From: an uncultured Desulfosporosinus sp.
Lineage (GTDB): Bacteria > Bacillota > Desulfitobacteriia > Desulfitobacteriales > Desulfitobacteriaceae
Reading direction: 5' to 3'
NCBI GenBank assembly: GCA_927405585.1
Contig: CAKMJS010000142.1
Location: 1 to 39,922 of the forward strand
Length of the DNA stretch: 39,922 nt
Below are positions 32,032 to 39,922 of the stretch, in pieces; the first letter of the stretch is position 1; each line of letters starts with the position of its first letter. The position numbers and the translations under genes are program-made. Under the pieces are notes generated by a model that did no database searches, had not been told where the DNA came from, and saw only the letters and a program-made list of their open reading frames with translations.

Positions 32032-32913
32032 TCACTTTAAACTATCTAAATATTTTACGGCCTGTAATGCCGCTGTTCCCCCTTCTCCTGCAGCTTTAAT
32101 TAATTGGAAGGGTTGTCCTGTGCAATCTCCAGCTGCAAATAAACCTGGCATACTGGTTTCAAGTTTATGATTGACCTTGATTGCACCGTCCTCCATCTCC
32201 AAGCCAGATATCAGCTGCTCTGCAGGTAAAGTATCTCGAATGATAAATACGCCGTCCACTGGCAATTGCTCTTCTCCTATGTCGAGTTGCTGAACCTTTT
32301 CGGTTCCAATAATGCCTTTAACGGTTCCTTTTTTAACCTCGATTCGTGGATCAAGCCTCGACAAGTCGCTATCATAATTGGAAACGTAATAGACTTTGGC
32401 ACAGAAGTCAGCCATATAATTAGCCTCATCTTCCCCTTCCTGATTGTAAGAAACGATCGCCACCTTTTTATTTTTATATAACGGACCGTCACACGTTGCA
32501 CAATATCCGACCCCACGACCCAGTAACTCTGTTTCCCCAGGAAATAACTTATTCACGGATACCCCAGTGGCAATAACAATGGCATCCGCTTCAAAAGATT
32601 GATCCTTGCTTACCAGAGTATACGGAGGCCCTGGATATATATTTGTCACTTTAAATGGGACGATTGGAATTCCCCTGCTTTTAACATGATCTAAGAACCG
32701 TTGACGTAATTCTTTCCCGCTTATTTCCGGAAACCCAAGCCAATTATCAATCTGTGGAGCCTTCGAGAGTTTTGGACTACAAAATTCAGAGCCCAGAAAA
32801 ATGAAATCTCGGTTCCTAATTTTGGCATTGAGCGCCGCTGACATTCCCGCCGGCCCACATCCTATGATCGCCAGTTCATAATGATTATTTATCGTTTGGA
32901 GACTTTCTGACAT
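32032..32913 (-). CDS. thioredoxin reductase-like flavoprotein lacking the NADPH motif
   Basis: A 293-aa FAD disulfide reductase of TrxB type. The FAD-binding GCGPAG (18-23), the redox-active CATC (138-141) and the C-terminal AGDCTGQPFQ (261-270) are present. Where NADPH-dependent enzymes have GxGxxA followed by a basic HRR patch, this has VAIVSYNQEGEDEA (151-164), with no such patch. That resembles ferredoxin-dependent or NADPH-independent members of the family known in clostridia. The ATG follows GGAGGG. A 38-aa membrane peptide lies 15 bases upstream in the same direction. Confidence 0.85.
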   Translation of the reverse strand: MSESLQTINNHYELAIIGCGPAGMSAALNAKIRNRDFIFLGSEFCSPKLSKAPQIDNWLGFPEISGKELRQRFLDHVKSRGIPIVPFKVTNIYPGPPYTLVSKDQSFEADAIVIATGVSVNKLFPGETELLGRGVGYCATCDGPLYKNKKVAIVSYNQEGEDEANYMADFCAKVYYVSNYDSDLSRLDPRIEVKKGTVKGIIGTEKVQQLDIGEEQLPVDGVFIIRDTLPAEQLISGLEMEDGAIKVNHKLETSMPGLFAAGDCTGQPFQLIKAAGEGGTAALQAVKYLDSLK

Positions 32914-32928
32914 TTCTTGACCCTCCTA

Positions 32929-33045
32929 TCATATATATTTCCATCTTAAAGTGTTCCCCAAATTGAGCGAATACATAGCGACAAAGAAAACTAAAATAGC
33001 AATCGCAATAATAACTACACCGGCTCCTTCAAAAGCAGGAGCCAT
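32929..33045 (-). CDS. 38-aa membrane peptide upstream of the TrxB-like gene
   Basis: TTGGAGGG lies 5-6 bases before the ATG. The peptide is MAPAFEGAGVV followed by one helix (about residues 9-27; VVIIAIAILVFFVAMYS) and a short basic end. The stop is 15 bases from the TrxB-like start, so they are probably co-transcribed. No family recognised. Confidence 0.65.
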   Translation of the reverse strand: MAPAFEGAGVVIIAIAILVFFVAMYSLNLGNTLRWKYI

Positions 33046-33102
33046 TAAAGCCCTCCAATGTTCTATCACCTGATGATAATAGATACCTAGCAGAGCTTCG
33101 TC

Positions 33103-33720
33103 TTAGCGTAAGACCTGCCGTTGCAATTTCCTAGCAAGATACATACCCAAACCAATTACACTCTCAATGTGCAGCATATGTTCAATAGAAGGCTCGAAAA
33201 GCAGGGTGGCATTGGCCCGAACTTCTTCGTCCCCTTCCCAAATAATCACACACAATGGTATCTCGGGAAAGGCTTGAAAAGTAGCGGATGCATCGCCAAA
33301 TGATGCCGGCTGACCACCTAAAGTAGCGGCTCTCTCCAATAATTGTTGGGGCTGATGTCCATAAGTTTCGATAAGACCAATAATTGAACTTTTGTGAAAC
33401 GCTGGATAGAATAACATCCCTCCGTTAGGTATCTCCTTGAGACTCACCCATTTTTTCGCCGTTTTCAGAGGCACTTGCGAGTAGACTAGGTAATTTAGCA
33501 TGATTATGGATGCCATAATTTCAGGAACGCGTCCGTCTGATTTCCTGTAAATCCTTTCGTTATCACACTCTAAAATGTACTCTGTGTTAAAGAACGTCAC
33601 AATGAATTGACGGGTGTCACGATCGTAGGTCACAGCAAGTTGGGTAGCAATCTCTTCAGGAACCTTACGTTTCAAATCCTGCCAATACTTATCATAGGCA
33701 ATACGGTAATTTGTTTCCAT
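33103..33720 (-). CDS. DUF3786 protein
   Basis: A 205-aa protein with the features of DUF3786: LNYLVYSQ in the middle, then ASFGDASATFQAFPEIPLC and IIWEGDEEVRANATLLFEPS near the C-terminus. In other anaerobes such proteins occur near corrinoid or Fe-S systems; no such link is visible here. The ATG at 33720 lies 8 bases after GAGG; a GTG three codons earlier touches the ribosome site. Confidence 0.75.
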   Translation of the reverse strand: METNYRIAYDKYWQDLKRKVPEEIATQLAVTYDRDTRQFIVTFFNTEYILECDNERIYRKSDGRVPEIMASIIMLNYLVYSQVPLKTAKKWVSLKEIPNGGMLFYPAFHKSSIIGLIETYGHQPQQLLERAATLGGQPASFGDASATFQAFPEIPLCVIIWEGDEEVRANATLLFEPSIEHMLHIESVIGLGMYLARKLQRQVLR

Positions 33721-33792
33721 CTCACACACCTCAAGCTTTCTCTGCGCAATTAACCCTGCTTAACATTTTTTGGTCAAGTCCCTAGTTTCACA

Positions 33793-33826
33793 CTCATCTC
33801 ATCTCATCTCTCTCATCTCATCTCAT
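33793..33826. repeat. CTCAT microsatellite
   Basis: Six copies of CTCAT, in two runs split by an extra TCTC, in the gap between the DUF3786 and D-aminoacylase-like genes. It may be variable in length; no gene overlaps it. Confidence 0.85.
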
Positions 33827-33871
33827 ATATTTCTTTCGAGTCTAATCCCATGTATCAGTGATTGTTGCTTT

Positions 33872-35482
33872 TTATAATTGCCTACCATTGTTTGATAATA
33901 ATTGACCTGCCTTGACTTCGTTGAGCTTACCATCTTCCAGCGCTACTTTGCCATTTACAATCGTATACTTAACCCCTTTTGCCATTGTCAATGGGTTTTT
34001 GGGATCGATTTCCTCGTTTGAGGGATAACAATAATTATCTATATCTAGGATTATTATATCTGCTGCTTTCCCCTTAGCAAGTACACCTCTATCACTCAAT
34101 CTAAACTGACTTGCTGGTAATGAGGTTATCCTTCTGATAATCTCTTCTAATTTTAGACCGTGTTGCTTGCATAAATCAAAAAATATGGGAAATGCACCTT
34201 TTCTAAATAATTCATACCAAGCATAAGGGTCGTCTAGTTCTCCAAATACCTTATCCGATCCAACCATAACGAGTGGATTATTTGCTACATTATGTGCATA
34301 TGGGATTCCAGGGAAATCCTGTCTGTTGAGTCCACCCTGGCAAAAGGTCAGTTTATTTCTGTCATATTCTAAGAGCTTACGGAGCAGATCATCAACCTCG
34401 ACCTTGCTCTCTGAAGCAATCTCTTTTAAAGTCCGGTTTTCCATTTGCGGATCGGTTGTATTAATTACCAAAAGTTGATCTATATAACGCAGTTTTTTAA
34501 TGATCTTCTCTCTTCCCTCAGGCGTCCTGAAAACCTCTGGAGAGCCATTTATGTCTAACTCAAAGAGCTTAGAGGATGAAGAGACAATAAATTGAAGCAC
34601 CCTGTCCCATCTCTTGAAGTGTCCGCTGCTCTTGGGGATCGTATCGACTGCAATCTCCACCCCCCTTTCTCTCGCAAGCAGTATTTCATCAAATGCCTCC
34701 GGACAAGTTGGGGTCAGATGGGACACCTGAACTCTTATGTCCGTTGCTTCACCGATTCTTATGGCTTCCTTTACAGCCTCTAGAACACCACTATAGTTTC
34801 TAATATGAGATGTGTATATTCCATCATATTTATTAACTAGCTTAGATAGTCTAATCAGTTCTTCGGTATCAGCATATTTGCTTGGACTGTAGGTTAGCCC
34901 TGTTGACATCCCTAGGGCCCCCTGATCTAAACCCTCTTCAATTCGCTTGCAAATTCTCTGTTCCTCTTTAACGGTAAGTATTCTATTTTTCGAGCCGCCC
35001 ATAACGCTCCATCGTAACGTGCCATGTCCTAAGAGGAAGCCCATGTTTAAGTTAGTCCCAATATTTTTAATTACATCTATATAACCTGTGAAATCCGTCC
35101 AAGCAAGAATATGGCGTTTATTTCTTTCTTTCGTTTCACAGGAAATAAGTCCTTTTTCAGCCATATACTCATAGATACTATCCGAAGAATTGGGGGTTAT
35201 GGAATGTCCACAGTTACCATTGATAGTCGTGGTAACCCCCTGACGTAGAAATTCCTCAAACTTATCACCCTCTAATACTGTAAGCTCAGCATGAACATGG
35301 GGGTCAATAAAACCAGGACAGACCGTTAGTCCTGAAGCATCGATAACTCTCTCTGCTTCGCACTCAAAATGGGTGGTGATTTCTAGGATCTTCCCTTCAG
35401 CTACAGCCAAATCACCATAAAACCCAGGCCTGCCTGAACCGTCTATGATGAAGCCCTTCTTGATCAGAAGATCACATCTCAT
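33872..35482 (-). CDS. N-acyl-D-amino acid deacylase-like amidohydrolase
   Basis: A 536-aa metal-dependent amidohydrolase with the features of D-aminoacylase: VCPGFIDPHVHAELT, INGNCGHSITP (the Cys ligand), MSTGLTYSPSKYADTEEL, TSHIRNYS, VSHLTPT and MVGSDKVFGELDDPYAWYE. It would hydrolyse N-acyl-D-amino acids or related amides in the cytoplasm. The chosen ATG at 35482 is preceded by GAGGTGG; an in-frame ATG seven codons earlier lies upstream of this site. D-glutamate or D-hydantoin relatives cannot be excluded. It is a single-gene unit. Confidence 0.88.
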   Translation of the reverse strand: MRCDLLIKKGFIIDGSGRPGFYGDLAVAEGKILEITTHFECEAERVIDASGLTVCPGFIDPHVHAELTVLEGDKFEEFLRQGVTTTINGNCGHSITPNSSDSIYEYMAEKGLISCETKERNKRHILAWTDFTGYIDVIKNIGTNLNMGFLLGHGTLRWSVMGGSKNRILTVKEEQRICKRIEEGLDQGALGMSTGLTYSPSKYADTEELIRLSKLVNKYDGIYTSHIRNYSGVLEAVKEAIRIGEATDIRVQVSHLTPTCPEAFDEILLARERGVEIAVDTIPKSSGHFKRWDRVLQFIVSSSSKLFELDINGSPEVFRTPEGREKIIKKLRYIDQLLVINTTDPQMENRTLKEIASESKVEVDDLLRKLLEYDRNKLTFCQGGLNRQDFPGIPYAHNVANNPLVMVGSDKVFGELDDPYAWYELFRKGAFPIFFDLCKQHGLKLEEIIRRITSLPASQFRLSDRGVLAKGKAADIIILDIDNYCYPSNEEIDPKNPLTMAKGVKYTIVNGKVALEDGKLNEVKAGQLLSNNGRQL

Positions 35483-35506
35483 AAATTTCACCACCTCTAT
35501 CATAAT

Positions 35507-35538
35507 ACAAAAATCCAGAACGTAAAAATACGTTCTGG
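35507..35538 (-). terminator. rho-independent terminator of rubrerythrin
   Basis: CCAGAACGTA and TACGTTCTGG pair perfectly with a 4-base loop; on the minus strand ATTTTTG follows. About 44 bases past the rubrerythrin stop. Confidence 0.9.
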
Positions 35539-35581
35539 TAAGAGATCAAAAAACTACACCTATTGCATAATCAACCGTTTC

Positions 35582-36076
35582 TTAATATTTCACAAATTTC
35601 GTTCCAAAAGTACCGCAGATAAAACACCTTTCAGGCACTACTTTCTCAATGTTTCCACAGACAGGGCAAAGATAGTAAAATACTTCTTCCTCCTGATCCA
35701 GGTCACTTAGTGCTTCTTCATAGAGTCTCGCATGGACTTCTTCTGCCTTAAGAGCATATGTAAAGGTTCTCACTGCAGCTTGATTTCCTTCTTCTTCAGC
35801 TACTTTCAAAAACTCCGGATACATGCTTTGATATTCATGATTCTCTCCAGACACCGCATCGTTAAGGTTTTCAATAGTTGACTTAACCTTACCTGCAACC
35901 TCAAAATGCTTTTGAGCGTGAATGGTTTCAGCATCTGAAGCTGCTTTGAAAAGCTTAGCAGCATTCTTTTTGCCATCCAACTCAGCTTTTTTTGAATAAG
36001 CAAGATACTTCCGATTAGCTTGTGATTCTCCAGCAAAAGCTTCCATTAAATTATCAAGTGTTTTTTGGTCATTCAT
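35582..36076 (-). CDS. rubrerythrin
   Basis: A 164-aa non-haem iron peroxidase that reduces hydrogen peroxide in anaerobes. The ferritin-like four-helix domain carries di-iron ligands Glu17, Glu50 with His53, Glu78/Glu81 and Glu112/Glu113 with His115. A C-terminal rubredoxin-like domain has CPVC (137-140) and CFIC (151-154). The ATG follows AAGGAGG. No partner gene is adjacent; a PerR-type control element was not identified. Confidence 0.95.
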   Translation of the reverse strand: MNDQKTLDNLMEAFAGESQANRKYLAYSKKAELDGKKNAAKLFKAASDAETIHAQKHFEVAGKVKSTIENLNDAVSGENHEYQSMYPEFLKVAEEEGNQAAVRTFTYALKAEEVHARLYEEALSDLDQEEEVFYYLCPVCGNIEKVVPERCFICGTFGTKFVKY

Positions 36077-36204
36077 AAAGTTTCCTCCTTGTATTTCCCA
36101 ATCAGAAAATAAAGCGAACTCGTTAACTAAAGTTACACAGTTTTGCTCCCACTAGTAGAAGGGAGAGTTTCATGATTGGATTAATTATCCTTAATTAATA
36201 TACC

Positions 36205-36240
36205 ATAAAAAAGGCCTTTAGTGAAACCTCACGCCTTCTC
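36205..36240 (-). terminator. terminator overlapping the GyrI-like gene end
   Basis: On the minus strand AAGGC..GTGA and TCAC..GGCCTT pair and are followed by TTTTTT; the 5' arm includes the last codons and stop of the 36229 gene. Confidence 0.7.
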
Positions 36241-36852
36241 AACTTGGAACCGCAATACGGTTTTAAGCTTCTCAGGCTGAGTTTTTCGGGCATCGGAAAG
36301 ATAAATCTCTCTGTGCACCATTGTTCTCCGCCTCAGATTATTCTGAGCACAATAATCTTCCATGAGCGAAAAACTCTTTGGCTCATCCTCATACGGACCC
36401 AAATGTAACATTTGAACACAAAGTCCCTCTTCTAAGGCATTAAAGCTTACTTTATCCAGCAAGGGGTGCGGTTTTTTTATTTTTACACTATTAATGACTT
36501 CCTGAGCTAACTTATCCGTTACAAAGTCCGGCTGTCTGATCATGATGCTGTAAATCAAACTGTTTAAATCTAGTTCTTCTAAACCTCTTGCTTCTTCCGC
36601 TAAATCCCAAATCCCTTCCAGTGGGAATACTGTGTATTCAAAATATCCCTCTGGAATAATATTTTTCTTAGGCAACATTTTAATAGCGTAAGCTGAAGAA
36701 TACAGTACTCCAATAGCCTCAGAAAACTCTTCCGAATTAGGATTACCCTTTCCATCAATCATAAAAAATTTGAAATCAGGTACCGTCAGGAGTTCAGGCT
36801 TATTTTTAGGCAAATACAGCTCCTTGGCATGTTTTTTCCACTCATATTTCAT
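36229..36852 (-). CDS. GyrI-like small-molecule-binding domain protein
   Basis: A 207-aa protein of the stand-alone GyrI-like type (SHS2 pair). FFMIDGKGNPNSEEF near residues 29-43 and LCVQMLHLGPYEDEP near 145-159 are typical motifs. Such proteins bind or degrade small toxic ligands. No HTH is present, so it is not an AraC regulator. It is last of three closely spaced genes (22 bases after the GNAT gene). It begins MKYEW, as does the first gene of the operon. Confidence 0.8.
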   Translation of the reverse strand: MKYEWKKHAKELYLPKNKPELLTVPDFKFFMIDGKGNPNSEEFSEAIGVLYSSAYAIKMLPKKNIIPEGYFEYTVFPLEGIWDLAEEARGLEELDLNSLIYSIMIRQPDFVTDKLAQEVINSVKIKKPHPLLDKVSFNALEEGLCVQMLHLGPYEDEPKSFSLMEDYCAQNNLRRRTMVHREIYLSDARKTQPEKLKTVLRFQVEKA

Positions 36853-36874
36853 TAGTAGTTCCTCCTATGCCTTA

Positions 36875-37309
36875 TCACTTAAGTTTCTTTTTGTATCCCT
36901 TATGGGTTTCTGGATTGTAGCCTGCTGATTCATATAACTTGCACGCACTAATCCTATTCGTTTCTGTGACCAGGATTATTTGAGTGCAGTTTTTTTCAGA
37001 AGCTTTCTTTTCAAGTTCAAATATTAGTGCTTTGCCCACGCCTAGGCTTCTGAATTCTTTATCAACAATCATATTTTCCAATACCATAAAAGGTTTGCAA
37101 TCGCCATACAGTTCCCCGCAGATGATTCCCATGACAGAACCTATGAGCCGCTTATCTTCTAAAGCGCTAAGTAATATGTATGAACTGCTATCATGAAGCC
37201 TGTTAAATGTTTTTTTCATTGTTTCAAGACAAGATTCTTCATCCCAAAATTGCTTATATAGCTGGGCTAATTGAGAAATATCGTCTGCAATCATTTCACG
37301 TATTATCAT
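36875..37309 (-). CDS. GNAT-family N-acetyltransferase
   Basis: A 144-aa GNAT protein: MIIREMIADDISQLAQLY at the start, the acetyl-CoA motif VDKEFRSLGVGKALIFEL (about residues 84-101) and ETNRISACKLYESAGY near the end. The substrate cannot be predicted. It is 18 bases after YjbR and 22 before the GyrI-like gene; all three are probably one transcript. Confidence 0.88.
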   Translation of the reverse strand: MIIREMIADDISQLAQLYKQFWDEESCLETMKKTFNRLHDSSSYILLSALEDKRLIGSVMGIICGELYGDCKPFMVLENMIVDKEFRSLGVGKALIFELEKKASEKNCTQIILVTETNRISACKLYESAGYNPETHKGYKKKLK

Positions 37310-37327
37310 TCTTCACACCCTCCTGCC

Positions 37328-37696
37328 TTACTTACTATCTCCTTCAATGATTTCTTTTAGCATTTTTTTACTCAATTTCCCTAATACCAAGTCATATGAC
37401 ATATCGATCATTTGTTTTAAGACATCATCAGGTACATCTCCCTCTAAATATAAAGAATTCCAGTGTTCCTTATTCATATAATAGCCAGCAACTATATGTT
37501 GATATTGCTCTCGCAAGGATTTAGTAAACAATGGATCGCATTTCAAGGTAATAATCGCTTTTTTCTCTTTATCTCCACCTTGCATGGCGAACATTTTTCC
37601 ACCGATGAGATATCTTGTTGCGTCCCATTCTACCTTAAAATCTTTTTGAGTTCCCTTCTTAGAAAGACAGTAATCGTCAAGCCATTCATATTTCAT
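37328..37696 (-). CDS. MmcQ/YjbR family protein
   Basis: A 122-aa protein of the YjbR fold: VEWDATRYLIGGKMFAM, ITLKCDPLFTKSLREQY and YMNKEHWNSLYLEGD are the typical segments. These proteins have a double-wing DNA-binding-like fold but unknown biochemistry. It heads the three-gene operon. An inverted repeat lies about 75 bases upstream. Confidence 0.85.
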   Translation of the reverse strand: MKYEWLDDYCLSKKGTQKDFKVEWDATRYLIGGKMFAMQGGDKEKKAIITLKCDPLFTKSLREQYQHIVAGYYMNKEHWNSLYLEGDVPDDVLKQMIDMSYDLVLGKLSKKMLKEIIEGDSK

Positions 37697-37772
37697 TAGA
37701 AATCCTCCTTCCTAGGGCATTCGCCACATCAATCTTGATTCTACTCAAAATTCTTGACCCGATCCTCCGACA

Positions 37773-37804
37773 CAAAAGACTGATCAAAAATTTATAGTCT
37801 TTTG
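37773..37804. repeat. 9-bp inverted repeat upstream of the YjbR operon
   Basis: CAAAAGACT and AGTCTTTTG pair with a 14-base AT-rich centre. Possible operator or weak terminator in the 37697-37951 gap. Confidence 0.45.
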
Positions 37805-37887
37805 GTGACGAATCTGAACGATCCTTTTCAAATTCGACATTCAACTTACATATCCTTCATTATTTTAAAGGGACTTTAACTGGGACA

Positions 37888-37915
37888 CAAAAGAGCCCCC
37901 AATACTGGAGGCTCT
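37888..37915 (-). terminator. rho-independent terminator of the CoA-disulfide reductase gene
   Basis: AGAGCCcCCA and TGGaGGCTCT pair around a 4-base loop; on the minus strand TTTTGTG follows. About 37 bases past the stop. Confidence 0.85.
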
Positions 37916-37951
37916 AAAAGCTTGAGCAAGTGGTTTAACTTAGAGAACCAA

Positions 37952-39733
37952 TCATTCCGAACATTTCCCACAATCACTATGACTTTTCTGATAGTCGCTA
38001 GTTTCTTCACCCCCATTAGTCTTCACGACTTGGGTATCAGGATCCACTATATACTTTTCTGTCGTCTCCACTGGAGCAACACAAGCAGGGTTCAGAGGCG
38101 ACATTAGAAAAGATTTATAACCTCCAGTTAGGTTTTTAACCTGATATCCATTTTGGGTTAAGAACCTTGAGCCAACATACCCCCTTAGTCCAATTTGGCA
38201 GTATTCCAAGATCTCTTTGGTCTTGTCGAGTTCCCCCAATCTTTCTCTCAGGCTATCGACAGGGATGTTGAGAGCTCCTTCAAGATGGCCGCCGTTATAT
38301 TCCTTTTCTGTGCGGACATCTAATAAGATTTTGTCTTCACGATCATACTTCATAAACTGCTCGACCGGTAAGTTACTTACTCTATCTGTTAGGACATTCT
38401 CTGCTACATAACCTGCCATATTGACAGGATCTTTAGCCGATGAATATGGTGGTGCGTAGCAAAGTTCTAGTTCTGTTAAATCTGTGACGGTTCCACCTAG
38501 TCTTATGACTGTCGCAATGACGTCAATTCTCTTGTCCACGCCATCACTGCCTACGCCTTGAGCTCCTAAGATTTTACCTTCCTCATTGAAGATCAGTTTT
38601 AAGGTCATCATGAAGCCTCCCGGATAATACGAGGCATGCGACGCTGGATGGATGGTGATGGTCTTGTACGGGATATTTAGGCGGTTTAAAGTCCGCTCAT
38701 TATTTCCGGTACTGGCCGCCGTTAGCCCGAAGACTTTGAGTATTGATGTGCCTTGGGTCCCCTTATAAGTAGTCTTCAGACCAGCAATATTATCCGCTGC
38801 TATACGAGCTTGTTTATTAGCTGGCCCTGCGAGAGGAATGGTGGTCGCTTGTTTATTGACAAAATCGACGACCTCGATCGCATCACCCACGGCATAGACA
38901 TTTTCTGCATTGGTAGTCAAGAATTCATCGACGAGGATATGCCCTTTGGTCCCTAGTTGAATACCACTATTTTTTAGAAAGCCGGTATCCGGGATAACTC
39001 CTATGGCTAAGATCACAAGATCAGCAGTCAACGCTTTGCCACTATTGAGGTTTATTTCGACACTGTCTTCTAGCTCTTTAAAGGACTTAACCCCATCATT
39101 TAAGATGAGTTTTACCCCACGGTCCGTTAGTTCCTTCTCTACGGCTCCGACGATATCCGTATCAAAGGGTGCCAAGACATGCGGTGCTGCTTCGACTATC
39201 GTAACCTCAAGTCCACGATGTTTGAGGTTTTCGGCCATTTCCACGCCGACAAAGCCTCCGCCGATAACCACAGCACTCTTTGTTTTCTCATTATCTACAT
39301 AAGCTTTGATTTGATCCGTGTCAGGAATATTTCGCAAGGTTAAAATTCTTTGACTATTAATACCCTCGATCGGCGGTTTCATCGCTTTTGCTCCAGGAGC
39401 TAATACGACATAATCATACGGTTCTTCATAGATACTGTTATCCTTCTTCTTCACCGTCGCGACTTTTTTAGCAGTATCAAGACCGATAACCTCACTATTA
39501 ATCCTTACATCTATATTGAACCGACTTTTCATACTTTCTGGAGTCTGAACGATCAGTTTCTCTCGTTCTTTAATGGTCTCCCCGATGTAGTATGGCAAAC
39601 CGCAATTGGCGAAGGAAATGTACTCGTCTCGTTCAAACATAATAATCTCAACTGATTCATCCAGTCTTCTAAGTCTTGCAGCCGCAGATGCACCACCTGC
39701 CACCCCGCCAACTATTAAAACTTTCTTATTCAT
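37952..39733 (-). CDS. CoA-disulfide reductase fused to a rhodanese domain
   Basis: A 593-aa FAD/NAD(P)H oxidoreductase. It begins VLIVGGVAGGASAAARLRRL (FAD), has the redox Cys44 in SFANCGLPYYIG, the second nucleotide motif AVVIGGGFVGVEMAEN, and the CoADR-type YAPPYSSAKDPVNMAGYVA. A rhodanese domain (about 465-545) follows with active-site Cys512 in YCQIGLRG. Such fusions reduce CoA disulfide or per/polysulfide. The last residues add a CxxC (HSDCGKCSE), which is unusual. The ATG at 39733 follows AGGAGGG; an earlier in-frame start has no such site. Confidence 0.93.
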   Translation of the reverse strand: MNKKVLIVGGVAGGASAAARLRRLDESVEIIMFERDEYISFANCGLPYYIGETIKEREKLIVQTPESMKSRFNIDVRINSEVIGLDTAKKVATVKKKDNSIYEEPYDYVVLAPGAKAMKPPIEGINSQRILTLRNIPDTDQIKAYVDNEKTKSAVVIGGGFVGVEMAENLKHRGLEVTIVEAAPHVLAPFDTDIVGAVEKELTDRGVKLILNDGVKSFKELEDSVEINLNSGKALTADLVILAIGVIPDTGFLKNSGIQLGTKGHILVDEFLTTNAENVYAVGDAIEVVDFVNKQATTIPLAGPANKQARIAADNIAGLKTTYKGTQGTSILKVFGLTAASTGNNERTLNRLNIPYKTITIHPASHASYYPGGFMMTLKLIFNEEGKILGAQGVGSDGVDKRIDVIATVIRLGGTVTDLTELELCYAPPYSSAKDPVNMAGYVAENVLTDRVSNLPVEQFMKYDREDKILLDVRTEKEYNGGHLEGALNIPVDSLRERLGELDKTKEILEYCQIGLRGYVGSRFLTQNGYQVKNLTGGYKSFLMSPLNPACVAPVETTEKYIVDPDTQVVKTNGGEETSDYQKSHSDCGKCSE

Positions 39734-39784
39734 AAGTAGCCCTCCTCTAGTTTGCACCATATTTTACTAATCACATCATAACAT

Positions 39785-39820
39785 AAAGGCATCCCATCAC
39801 ATAAAGTACAGGATGCCTTT
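39785..39820. terminator. rho-independent terminator
   Basis: AAAGGCATCC and GGATGCCTTT pair around 16 bases. It lies between the partial gene at the right edge and the CoA-disulfide reductase, so it probably ends the former on the minus strand. Confidence 0.7.
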
Positions 39821-39879
39821 TCAATAATTTCAGAACGGGTACCCTCTCCAAAACTCATAATTCTGTTTAAGTTGAACTG

Positions 39880-39922
39880 TTACTTACCCTTGAGCATGTG
39901 CAAGATGCGATCTCTCTCTTCT
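39880..39922 (-). CDS. possible C-terminal end of a minus-strand gene
   Basis: One minus-strand frame reads EERDRILHMLKGK to a stop at 39880, followed 60 bases later by a terminator. Only 13 codons are visible, so no family can be named and even the frame is uncertain. Confidence 0.35.
   Translation of the reverse strand, partial: EERDRILHMLKGK

Noticed and set aside
33793-33826. CTCAT repeats as a CRISPR array or origin
   Set aside because: The units are 5 bases with no spacers, and no cas or replication gene is near; it is a simple microsatellite.
36229-37696. Shared MKYEW start of the YjbR and GyrI-like proteins as a duplication
   Set aside because: Similarity stops after five residues, so it is probably chance.

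Overview
The window looks like chromosomal DNA of a low-GC, endospore-forming Firmicute, most likely a Desulfosporosinus/Desulfitobacterium-type Peptococcaceae. This is inferred from the gene repertoire, strong Shine-Dalgarno (SD) sites, a T-box, a ykkC-type riboswitch in front of ilvE, and several sigma-K-like promoters. It was not checked by any search. Most genes lie on the minus strand.

Layout. 1-7.2 kb: a sigma-54 activator running off the left edge, a ThiF/MoeB-type E1-like enzyme, an NfeD-flotillin membrane pair, a membrane-anchored alpha/beta hydrolase and two small genes. 7.3-18.5 kb: an amino-acid block read leftwards, ilvE-ilvB-ilvN-ilvC-leuA-leuC-leuD-leuB and then proC-proB. The ilv-leu operon starts from a TTGACA-17-TATCAT promoter and a leader that matches the ykkC subtype-2 aptamer (probable ppGpp riboswitch) followed by an intrinsic terminator. 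proC-proB has its own T-box leader. Divergently, hom and thrB run rightwards. The block lacks ilvD, proA and thrC.

20.8-32 kb is an accessory, sporulation-flavoured island. It carries many tiny proteins (35-97 aa), several in paralogous pairs, with private hairpin terminators and upstream sequences of the form AC-N16/17-CATA, as expected for mother-cell sigma-K promoters. Interleaved are polyamine genes: speD (AdoMet decarboxylase), a homospermidine-synthase-like dehydrogenase and a one-TM spermidine-synthase-like protein. There is also an ArsB-type transporter with a His-rich loop and a decayed copy of that transporter. The homospermidine-synthase-like and spermidine-synthase-like genes have an almost identical 36-bp promoter/leader cassette upstream. 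The suggestion that this is a late-sporulation polyamine/spore-surface module is an inference.

32-40 kb: a TrxB-like flavoprotein that keeps its CATC site but lacks the usual NADPH-binding motif, a 38-aa membrane peptide, a DUF3786 protein, a D-aminoacylase-like amidohydrolase, rubrerythrin, a YjbR-GNAT-GyrI-like operon, and a CoA-disulfide reductase fused to rhodanese. The redox genes fit an anaerobe with oxidative-stress and sulfur metabolism. No rRNA, tRNA, CRISPR array, transposase or phage gene was seen.
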